Both the position numbers and the translations under genes were made by a program. This document shows, piece after piece, positions 1 to 4,985 of a stretch of DNA of 5,462 nucleotides. The notes beneath the pieces were generated by a model that worked only from the letters and a program-made list of their open reading frames with translations, did not search any database and was not told the origin of the DNA. Each line of letters starts with the position of its first letter. Position 1 is the first letter of the stretch. This stretch comes from Psychrobacter sp. (GTDB taxonomy: Bacteria; Pseudomonadota; Gammaproteobacteria; Pseudomonadales; Moraxellaceae), in the NCBI GenBank assembly GCA_012270355.1, contig JAAXIL010000243.1:1-5462 (forward strand), given 5' to 3'.

Positions 1-577
1 GACGGTTTAATACAGACTCAAGCAATGCCCTGCGGTCTTGCAGATCATGTCCGCTCGGCACCCGAAACGCAGGGGCTTGAATCAAGCGGGTCATGAGATC
101 AGATAGCGTAAAGGGTAATTCGCTGGCGGGAACACTGGCGGAAAACACCAGTTGACCTGAGTTATTGGCAGATGTATCAACGCTTGCCCCATCTAGCGAC
201 ATTTGCCGACTGAGGTTGCGGTTAATCAAATGAAAAATGGCTTCTTGCCACGCCCGATTTCGCCCAATAACATCAAGGTCATCGATGGCGATAAGATCGA
301 AGTTTTCTAGAGCGTTTAGCACAGCGGTATCAGTGCTAACTAAATCTTTTAAAGACAAACAAATGGCAGTCTTACCCATTTCAATATAAGACTCACAGAT
401 GGCGGTTAAAAAATGGGTTTTGCCTGTCGATGGACTGCCATAAACGTACATTTGACGAAGTAGCCCCACGTGCATCTGCCGAACCGCATCGAGTAGCGTC
501 GCCCACCCTAAGCCAGCAAAATCACTGAGGCTGGCATCGCTTTTAAGATCAAGGTTTAAGCTAAGCTGGCTTGTCAT
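1..577 (-). CDS. hda: Hda, DnaA-related regulator of replication initiation (partial, C-terminus off window)
   Basis: Hda is an AAA+ protein that binds the DNA-loaded sliding clamp and stimulates ATP hydrolysis by DnaA (RIDA), preventing re-initiation in the cytoplasm. The reading frame is open from ATG at 577 to the window edge, giving 192 residues of a family usually about 230-250 long, so roughly 40-50 C-terminal residues, including the sensor II region, are missing. Visible evidence: a clamp-binding motif QLSLNL at residues 4-9, the hallmark of Hda; Walker A GSPSTGKT at 47-54; Walker B LIAIDDLD at 95-102; and a box VII-type segment LMTRL at 161-165 with a candidate arginine finger. The sensor 1 area reads FSASVP rather than the DRPP-type sequence of E. 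coli Hda, and about ten extra polar residues (129-141) precede it. An in-frame TAG two codons upstream fixes the ATG as the first possible start, although no clear ribosome-binding site precedes it. It lies downstream of the permease gene on the same strand but has its own promoter. Confidence 0.9.
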   Translation of the reverse strand, partial: MTSQLSLNLDLKSDASLSDFAGLGWATLLDAVRQMHVGLLRQMYVYGSPSTGKTHFLTAICESYIEMGKTAICLSLKDLVSTDTAVLNALENFDLIAIDDLDVIGRNRAWQEAIFHLINRNLSRQMSLDGASVDTSANNSGQLVFSASVPASELPFTLSDLMTRLIQAPAFRVPSGHDLQDRRALLESVLNR

Positions 578-613
578 AGACTAAAGTTGATAAAATGTTG
601 TTCAATACCCCTC

Positions 614-641
614 ATTCTAACCCACTTATCAGATTTGTGAA
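614..641 (-). promoter_or_regulatory. Predicted sigma70 promoter for hda
   Basis: On the minus strand, TTCACA (636-641, five of six matches to TTGACA) and TAGAAT (614-619, five of six matches to TATAAT) are separated by 16 bases. The expected start of transcription is near 607, giving a leader of about 30 bases before the hda ATG. This lets hda be transcribed independently of the upstream permease gene. It is a motif match only. Confidence 0.55.
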
Positions 642-662
642 ACTATTTCAGATTTTCGTTCT

Positions 663-1766
663 TTATTCAAATAATTTCAGCTGGCGTCTGCCTTTATAAA
701 AGTCGGTTTTGGTGTAAGCATCATAAGCGTGATGAAACAATACGTTGATGACAGCAGACACGGGTAAGGCAATGAGCATACCAACAAAGCCCATCAAGGA
801 GGCACCTGCAAGCACCGTAAAAATCACCCAAAGTGGGGATAAACCAATTTTGTCACCGAGTAATAGCGGTTGTAAAACATAGCCTTCCACCGCTTGCCCC
901 ACCATAAACGCCCCAACAATCAAGCCTAAATAAATCGGATCAACCCCAAACTGAAACACCCCTGCAATGAGTGCGGCAATAATACCAATGCCAAAGCCTA
1001 GATACGGCACAAAACTTGCCACGCCTGCCACCATGCCGATGGTTAAGCCCAAGTCGAGTCCAATCAGTTCAAGCAGTACCGCATACACCACACCGAGCAA
1101 AAACATGACCAGCAATTGTCCTTGGACAAATGCCATGAGTGCTTTATCGCAATCTTTGGCAACTTCAATGATTTTAGGGGCGTATTGAGCAGGCAAAGCA
1201 CATTTCCACAAGTCAAGACGGGCTTGCCAATTGAATAAAAAGTAAAAGGTCAAAATTGGAATGAGCACCACCAACCCTGCATTATTAACAAAGGTCATAC
1301 CTGATGACATAAGTTGTTGAAATAAGGTTTGGGCATCATCAGCATTATAGTTTTTATTGAGGTATTCCATTAGATTTTCTGAAAAGCGTTGGGCTTCTAG
1401 CGGTGGCAAAACGCGGCGGTCGGTACGACTTGCAATCCAATCTCGCACATCTTCGTTGTACCATTGCACCAACCTCGGCACATAATCCCATGCCTCTTGT
1501 AACTGCAACCAGACGCTCGGAATCAGCCACCACAATAAAATGCTAATCCCGAGGGTGATGACTAAATAAACCAATAAAATGGCGATCCAACGACGCATGT
1601 ATCGGCTTAAACGTATGACCAAAGGATTAAACAAATACGCTAATATAAACGCACACACAAACGGAATGATGACAGGTGTCAATTCATAAATGACCCATAA
1701 AAACAGCACCAATGCCACCACAATAAACAGGCGACGAAAAAATGGATCGATGGGTTTGGTTTGCAT
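663..1766 (-). CDS. AI-2E family (PerM/TqsA-like) transmembrane protein
   Basis: This 367-residue inner-membrane protein belongs to the AI-2E/UPF0118 family of putative exporters (PerM, TqsA, YdiK relatives); the true substrate cannot be read from sequence, and most family members are uncharacterised. Hydrophobic segments lie at about 13-50 (two helices), 61-85, 158-178, 214-236, 241-300 (probably three) and 311-346. A hydrophilic stretch at about 86-156 sits between the early and late helices, as is typical for the family. The conserved late motif GLSPLWVI is at 308-315, followed by a glycine-rich helix and the LPVSAVINVL tail. Length matches the family (about 340-380). The ATG at 1766 is preceded by only a weak purine-rich site (GAAGAG). 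The gene is transcribed away from purM and is followed by hda on the same strand after 85 bases; a PerM-like gene beside hda, near purM and purN, is to my knowledge a recurrent arrangement in gammaproteobacteria. Family assignment is firm, substrate unknown. Confidence 0.9.
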   Translation of the reverse strand: MQTKPIDPFFRRLFIVVALVLFLWVIYELTPVIIPFVCAFILAYLFNPLVIRLSRYMRRWIAILLVYLVITLGISILLWWLIPSVWLQLQEAWDYVPRLVQWYNEDVRDWIASRTDRRVLPPLEAQRFSENLMEYLNKNYNADDAQTLFQQLMSSGMTFVNNAGLVVLIPILTFYFLFNWQARLDLWKCALPAQYAPKIIEVAKDCDKALMAFVQGQLLVMFLLGVVYAVLLELIGLDLGLTIGMVAGVASFVPYLGFGIGIIAALIAGVFQFGVDPIYLGLIVGAFMVGQAVEGYVLQPLLLGDKIGLSPLWVIFTVLAGASLMGFVGMLIALPVSAVINVLFHHAYDAYTKTDFYKGRRQLKLFE

Positions 1767-1807
1767 GGCAGACTCTTCAACTGGCTAAAAGACGATACGT
1801 TTAGAGT

Positions 1808-1813
1808 ATTATG
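1808..1813 (-). promoter_or_regulatory. Possible -10 element for the AI-2E family permease gene
   Basis: On the minus strand CATAAT matches five of six bases of the -10 consensus and lies about 42 bases upstream of the permease ATG. No convincing -35 hexamer is found at 16-18 bases, so an activator may be needed or the real promoter may lie elsewhere in this divergent spacer. A 7-bp inverted repeat (1798-1804 and 1834-1840) brackets the site. Confidence 0.3.
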
Positions 1814-1853
1814 CCGTGAATTGGACGGGTAAGCTAAACGAATGTTTATATTT

Positions 1854-1880
1854 TTGTGAGAGAAAGATTTAACGTATAAT
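1854..1880 (+). promoter_or_regulatory. Predicted promoter for the purMN operon
   Basis: A perfect TATAAT is present at 1875-1880. The best -35 candidate is TTGTGA (1854-1859, four of six matches), but the spacer is then only 15 bases, so the -35 assignment is weak. The predicted start near 1887 gives a leader of about 54 bases before the purM ATG at 1941. I do not see a sequence resembling the E. coli PurR box here. Confidence 0.5.
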
Positions 1881-1901
1881 GCCGACTTGATAATATCTTC
1901 A

Positions 1902-1918
1902 GAATTAATCTTTAATTC
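1902..1918 (+). other. Small AT-rich hairpin in the purM leader
   Basis: GAATTAA (1902-1908) and TTAATTC (1912-1918) are perfect inverse complements separated by three bases (TCT). In the RNA this would be a 7-bp stem ending 8 bases before the purM ribosome-binding site; in DNA it could be a small operator. The stem has a single GC pair, so its stability is low. Confidence 0.4.
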
Positions 1919-1940
1919 ACCTTTCATAGGAACGCACGCA

Positions 1941-3047
1941 ATGTCTGTAAATGACCCACGCCACGCCACCGCTAACAAAATTTCTCTCAGTTATAAAGAT
2001 GCTGGCGTGGATATTGATGCTGGTGAAGCTTTGGTTCAGCGAATTAAGTCCGTTGCCAGAGCAACGAGTCGTCCTGAAGTGGTGGGCGGTCTTGGGGGTT
2101 TTGGGGCATTGTGTCGCATCCCGCAAGGTTATACGTCTCCATTATTAGTTTCAGGTACAGACGGAGTTGGCACAAAACTTAAACTGGCGATGATGCTGAA
2201 CCAGCATGACACGATTGGTGTTGATTTAGTTGCAATGTGCGTGAATGACTTACTGGTATGTGGGGCTGAGCCACTCTTCTTCTTGGATTATTACGCCACA
2301 GGCAAACTGGATGTAGATACAGCGGTGAACGTGGTGTCTGGCATTGGCGAAGGGTGCAAACAGGCAGGATGTGCCTTGATTGGTGGGGAGACGGCAGAGA
2401 TGCCCAGTATGTATCAAGGCGAGGATTACGACTTAGCTGGATTTTGCGTGGGTGTGGTCGAAGAAAGCGAAGTCATTACCGGTGACAATGTCAGCGAAGG
2501 CTATGTGTTAATTGCCATTGCATCAAGTGGCTGTCATTCTAACGGCTATTCGTTGGTACGAAAGGTCATTGAAGTAGCCGACGTGGATATTAGCTCAGAA
2601 ACATTAGAAGGCAAACCGCTTGCCGATATGTTGCTTACCCCCACTAAAATTTATGTTAAGTCCGTGCAAACGCTTATTGAAACGCTCGGTTGGCAAAACG
2701 TTCACGCCATGAGCCACATTACAGGCGGTGGCTTGACCGATAACTTGCCGAGAGTATTACCCGACACCCTATCTGCACAAATTGAGGTGCAAAGTTGGCA
2801 AATGCCTACCGTATTCGAATGGTTACAAGACAACGGTAACATAGAGCAAAATGAGATGTATCGCACCTTCAATTGCGGTGTGGGGTTCGTGGTGATTGTG
2901 CCTGCGGATATGGCAGATAAAGCAGTGACGACGTTGCAGGATGCGGGCGAGACAGCATGGCAATTGGGGCAGATCGTTAAGCGAAACAATAGCGGTAACG
3001 ACACTAGCAATAACAACGACAATTGCGATGCAGTGGTGTACGTTTGA
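1941..3047 (+). CDS. purM: Phosphoribosylformylglycinamidine cyclo-ligase (AIR synthetase)
   Basis: PurM catalyses the fifth step of de novo purine synthesis, ATP-dependent closure of FGAM to aminoimidazole ribotide, as a cytosolic dimer. The 368 residues carry all family landmarks: [12 protein letters not shown] at 15-26, the GGFGAL segment at 52-57, the ATP/phosphate-binding SGTDGVGTK at 71-79, [13 protein letters not shown] at 93-105, IGGETAEMP at 147-155, [11 protein letters not shown] at 195-205, TPTKIYVK at 233-240, [13 protein letters not shown] at 259-271 and [10 protein letters not shown] at 306-315. I chose the ATG at 1941 because TAGGAA (1927-1932) lies 8 bases upstream; the in-frame ATG at 1887 has no family similarity after it and sits at the predicted transcription start. 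Against E. coli PurM (345 residues) there are about nine extra N-terminal residues and an Asn-rich insertion at about 349-361 just before the last strand (AVVYV). It heads an operon with purN, overlapping by one base. Confidence 0.97.
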   Translation: MSVNDPRHATANKISLSYKDAGVDIDAGEALVQRIKSVARATSRPEVVGGLGGFGALCRIPQGYTSPLLVSGTDGVGTKLKLAMMLNQHDTIGVDLVAMCVNDLLVCGAEPLFFLDYYATGKLDVDTAVNVVSGIGEGCKQAGCALIGGETAEMPSMYQGEDYDLAGFCVGVVEESEVITGDNVSEGYVLIAIASSGCHSNGYSLVRKVIEVADVDISSETLEGKPLADMLLTPTKIYVKSVQTLIETLGWQNVHAMSHITGGGLTDNLPRVLPDTLSAQIEVQSWQMPTVFEWLQDNGNIEQNEMYRTFNCGVGFVVIVPADMADKAVTTLQDAGETAWQLGQIVKRNNSGNDTSNNNDNCDAVVYV

Positions 3048-3820
3048 TGATAGCTCATAATATTACAGATGCACCGTCCTCACTTCCTCAGCCGATGAAA
3101 GTCGCTGTCCTTGTCTCAGGCAATGGTAGCAACTTGCAAGTGCTTATTGATGCAGTAAATGCAGGTAAATTACCCATAGAAATCGTTGGGGTCATGAGTA
3201 ATAAGGAAGATGCTTACGCTCTCAGCCGTGCAAAAGAGGCAGGCATCGAGACTTGCGTGCTTTCACACGTTCAGAATGGTCAGCCGTTTGAATTTAATGA
3301 AAGCTCATCTTTCAAAGACGACACCATAAAAAAAATGGGCATTAAAACCTTTGAGCGTCATGCCCTGATTCAGCTCAATGAATGGCAACCTGATTTAATC
3401 GTGCTGGCAGGCTTTATGCGAGTATTGAGTAGCGAATTTATTGCAAATGCCCCTGCCCTGATGATTAATCTGCATCCGTCATTATTGCCTAAGTTTAAAG
3501 GCTTAGACACCCATCAACGTGCAATTGAAGCAGGTGAAGCCTATCACGGCTGTAGCGTACATGTGGTGACCGCTGAATTGGATGCAGGGCAAGTATTGAC
3601 ACAAGCAGTGATGCCACTTGCTCCATCGGAGTCACAAAATGACCCTTCAAATCCTGATAGCCAAACCCTAGAATCTATGCAACAAGCGGTGCATCGGCTA
3701 GAGCATCAATTATTACCTTGGACAATACTATTAATTGCTAAAGAGGTTTTAAATCTAAATAATTTAACAGATTCAAACAGCCATTTAATTCACCTACCGA
3801 TACGACTGTGGTTTGACTGA
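3047..3820 (+). CDS. purN: Phosphoribosylglycinamide formyltransferase (GAR transformylase)
   Basis: PurN transfers a formyl group from 10-formyltetrahydrofolate to GAR, the third step of purine synthesis. The protein has 257 residues, against about 212 in E. coli. Visible motifs are the phosphate-binding VLVSGNGSNLQ at 21-31, LAGFMRVLS at 120-128, the catalytic block INLHPSLLPKFKGLDTH at 140-156 with Asn141 and His143, and HGCSVHVVTAELDAGQV at 167-183 with catalytic Asp179. Extra length comes from a 16-residue N-terminal lead-in, an insertion at about 76-98 before KTFERHA, a polar insertion at about 194-208 (rich in Ser, Asn, Asp, Pro), and a divergent tail. The start chosen is the ATG at 3047, whose A is the last base of the purM stop codon. 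Neither this ATG nor the alternative at 3095 (before KVAVLVSG) has a recognisable ribosome-binding site, so translation is probably coupled to purM. An upstream in-frame ATG at 3023 would overlap purM further and has no support. Confidence 0.95.
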   Translation: MIAHNITDAPSSLPQPMKVAVLVSGNGSNLQVLIDAVNAGKLPIEIVGVMSNKEDAYALSRAKEAGIETCVLSHVQNGQPFEFNESSSFKDDTIKKMGIKTFERHALIQLNEWQPDLIVLAGFMRVLSSEFIANAPALMINLHPSLLPKFKGLDTHQRAIEAGEAYHGCSVHVVTAELDAGQVLTQAVMPLAPSESQNDPSNPDSQTLESMQQAVHRLEHQLLPWTILLIAKEVLNLNNLTDSNSHLIHLPIRLWFD

Positions 3821-3857
3821 TAAGCATTTATAAAAAAAATCTGCAAATTTTTGCTTA
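3821..3857. terminator. Possible weak terminator region between convergent genes
   Basis: This 55-base gap separates purN from the convergent hypothetical gene. TAAGCA (3821-3826) pairs with TGCTTA (3852-3857), and inside lie an A8 run (3832-3839) and the palindrome GCAAA-TT-TTTGC (3843-3854). Read on the minus strand, the small palindrome is followed by a run of eight T, which resembles a rho-independent terminator, but the stem is short and AT-rich. Bidirectional function is inferred from the convergent layout. Confidence 0.35.
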
Positions 3858-3875
3858 GGCTATTATATAAAACCT

Positions 3876-4382
3876 TCAGCTTCTATCTTCACTCAGCGGT
3901 ACAATCCTATCTTTTTGCCCACTAGAGATGGTTACGGCACTGCCATAGCCTTCGGGATTGTCTTTTAGATAGGTTTGCATTGCTTCAATTACTGCATCGT
4001 CATCACTTGCCAATATTTTCGCCTGTATAACCTCCGTCGGGGGCAAAGGCAGATTTTTAAGCAACGACAACCACTGCGATGGTTCGCCATGTTCCATGAC
4101 CAGCTCAATCAACGCACGGGCGTTCACGGGTAGATTGGGCGTGGACTGTGCCATCAATGCCAAGTGATAAGCACCGCTGGCATCGGTATCGGTCATGATG
4201 CGTTCGGCAATCGCTTGATATGTACCATTTGTCGCCCCGCCTGCCACACTCAGCAAATGCAAACATTTTAATGCCGAATGGGGTTCAGTTTGGGCAATTT
4301 GAATAATTTGTTTGGACTGCTCATGAATGTTTGAGTGAGTGGTTTGGTTTTTATCATTGTTTTGCTTTGAGTTGATTTGCAA
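3876..4382 (-). CDS. Hypothetical protein with possible helical repeats
   Basis: I do not recognise this 168-residue protein. There is no signal peptide, membrane segment, metal-binding Cys/His cluster or nucleotide-binding motif, so a soluble cytoplasmic protein is likely. Residues 1-24 are a polar, Gln/Asn-rich tail. The remainder looks mostly helical, and I can line up three loosely similar units of about 27-30 residues: AIAERIMTDTDASGAYHLAL (from 57), ALIELVMEHGEPSQWLSLLK (from 90) and VIQAKILASDDDAVIEAMQT (from 118). This pattern suggests a HEAT- or TPR-like helical scaffold, which is inference. The C-terminus (146-168) is polar and probably extended. The frame begins with TTG at 4382, supported by AGAGGA (4391-4396) eight bases upstream; the first internal ATG is at residue 63, which would remove much of the protein. 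It is convergent with purN and separated from grxD by a terminator and a palindromic element, so it is probably transcribed alone. Coding status is likely; function is open. Confidence 0.75.
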   Translation of the reverse strand: MQINSKQNNDKNQTTHSNIHEQSKQIIQIAQTEPHSALKCLHLLSVAGGATNGTYQAIAERIMTDTDASGAYHLALMAQSTPNLPVNARALIELVMEHGEPSQWLSLLKNLPLPPTEVIQAKILASDDDAVIEAMQTYLKDNPEGYGSAVTISSGQKDRIVPLSEDRS

Positions 4383-4390
4383 TGGTTTAT

Positions 4391-4396
4391 TCCTCT
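4391..4396 (-). promoter_or_regulatory. Ribosome-binding site that supports the TTG start
   Basis: On the minus strand AGAGGA lies 8 bases before TTG at 4382. This is the only strong Shine-Dalgarno match near the 5' end of the hypothetical gene and is the main reason to accept the unusual start codon. Confidence 0.6.
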
Positions 4397-4410
4397 ATTT
4401 ATTCACTGTG

Positions 4411-4443
4411 ATTAAAACAACAAACCCCACCGATTGGTAGGGT
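4411..4443 (-). terminator. Rho-independent terminator downstream of grxD
   Basis: On the minus strand the RNA would form ACCCUACC (4436-4443) paired with GGUGGGGU (4424-4431), an 8-bp stem with one G-U pair and the loop AAUC, followed directly by a U-rich tract (UUGUUGUUUU, 4414-4423). This is a standard intrinsic terminator for transcripts coming from grxD. It lies beyond the palindromic element, so that element would form part of the grxD 3' untranslated region. It also isolates the hypothetical gene at 3876-4382 from grxD transcription. Confidence 0.75.
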
Positions 4444-4468
4444 CACTGATAAAATAAAAAATTTGACC

Positions 4469-4575
4469 TATAGCCTATTCAGAATAAATGTATTACGAGG
4501 CAGGCGAGTGAAGACATACTAGGCGTACTTCGAATGAGCCTAACAAAGTAATACGTTTATTATGAGCAGGTTGTA
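4469..4575. repeat. Imperfect palindromic element (~107 bp) abutting the grxD stop codon
   Basis: Two arms of 28 bases (4469-4496 and 4548-4575) pair with each other across a 51-base centre. The best-conserved part is GTATTAC (4490-4496) against GTAATAC (4548-4554), with ATAAA (4484-4488 region) against TTTAT (4556-4560); most of the rest pairs with G-U wobbles and a few mismatches. The centre holds smaller self-complementary pieces, for example AGGC (4502-4505 region) against GCCT (4538-4541), and GAAG (4510-4513) against CTTC (4528-4531). The element starts with TA and ends with TA, the last A lying directly next to the grxD stop codon (4576-4578). No ORF is present inside. It resembles a small non-autonomous mobile element (MITE-like) or a dispersed intergenic repeat; this window holds a single copy, so that is inference. 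Confidence 0.55.
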
Positions 4576-4917
4576 TTAAGCTTCAGGGCTATGCTCTTCT
4601 ACCAACGGCTTAAGCTCACCCGATTGATACATTTGTAAAATAATGTCCGAACCACCCATTAGCTCACCATTTATCCAAAGCTGTGGAAAGGTAGGCCAAT
4701 TGGCAATTTTGGGCAATGTCGCTCGAATTTCGGGATTTTCTAAAATGTTCACAAACGCAAATGGACGACCGATTTGTGTAAGCACCTCCACTGCCCGAGC
4801 AGAAAAGCCACATTGCGGAAATTGGGGCGTGCCTTTCATATATAACAGCACGGCATTATCGGCAATTTGATTTTTGATGAGGGTTTCGGTATCGGTTATG
4901 GGTAAGTCTTCGCTCAT
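4576..4917 (-). CDS. grxD: Monothiol glutaredoxin (CGFS type)
   Basis: GrxD-type glutaredoxins bind a [2Fe-2S] cluster with glutathione, often as homodimers or with BolA proteins, and deliver clusters to client enzymes in the cytoplasm. The 113-residue length fits the single-domain class. Visible motifs are the glutathione-contacting Lys in MKGTP (27-31), the monothiol active site CGFS at 36-39, WPTFPQLWINGELMGGSD at 74-91 with the cis-Pro at 78 and the GGSD turn. The ATG at 4917 is preceded by GGAG (4923-4926) with five bases between, a good ribosome-binding site. It lies 68 bases downstream of ispF on the same strand and has its own candidate promoter in that gap. Its stop codon directly touches a palindromic element. 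Confidence 0.96.
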   Translation of the reverse strand: MSEDLPITDTETLIKNQIADNAVLLYMKGTPQFPQCGFSARAVEVLTQIGRPFAFVNILENPEIRATLPKIANWPTFPQLWINGELMGGSDIILQMYQSGELKPLVEEHSPEA

Positions 4918-4943
4918 GGGGTCTCCAATTTGAATAAGGTTTT

Positions 4944-4972
4944 ATGATACTTTGTGTATGGGGTCATGTTTA
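4944..4972 (-). promoter_or_regulatory. Predicted sigma70 promoter for grxD
   Basis: On the minus strand TAAACA (4967-4972, four of six matches to the -35 consensus) and TATCAT (4944-4949, five of six matches to TATAAT) are separated by 17 bases within the 68-base ispF-grxD gap. The leader would be about 20 bases. Transcription from ispF into grxD also remains possible because no terminator is visible between them. Confidence 0.45.
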
Positions 4973-4985
4973 AGAGTTGCAAGGG

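Noticed and set aside
967..1188. Plus-strand open frame of 73 codons inside the permease gene
   Set aside because: It lies entirely antisense to the well-supported AI-2E family gene, has no family similarity and a Pro/Ser/Thr-rich composition typical of a shadow frame.
1887..1940. Upstream ATG extension of purM
   Set aside because: The 18 extra residues have no family similarity and no ribosome-binding site, and the ATG lies at the predicted transcription start, while 1941 has a good site.
1679..1978. Minus-strand open frame across the divergent spacer
   Set aside because: It overlaps the start regions of both the permease gene and purM in the wrong frames and would cover the promoters; no recognisable protein features.
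3023..3046. Upstream ATG extension of purN
   Set aside because: It would add eight residues read inside purM without a ribosome-binding site; the TGATG junction at 3047 is a more typical coupled start.
2702..3058. Minus-strand open frame antisense to the end of purM
   Set aside because: Fully antisense to conserved PurM sequence; Cys/Ser/Thr-rich composition indicates a shadow.
4469..4575. CRISPR or tRNA interpretation of the palindromic stretch
   Set aside because: There are no regularly spaced direct repeats, and the fold is one long hairpin with no cloverleaf, anticodon arm or CCA-type end.
4643..4870. Plus-strand open frame inside grxD
   Set aside because: Antisense to a complete, motif-bearing glutaredoxin; no independent evidence.
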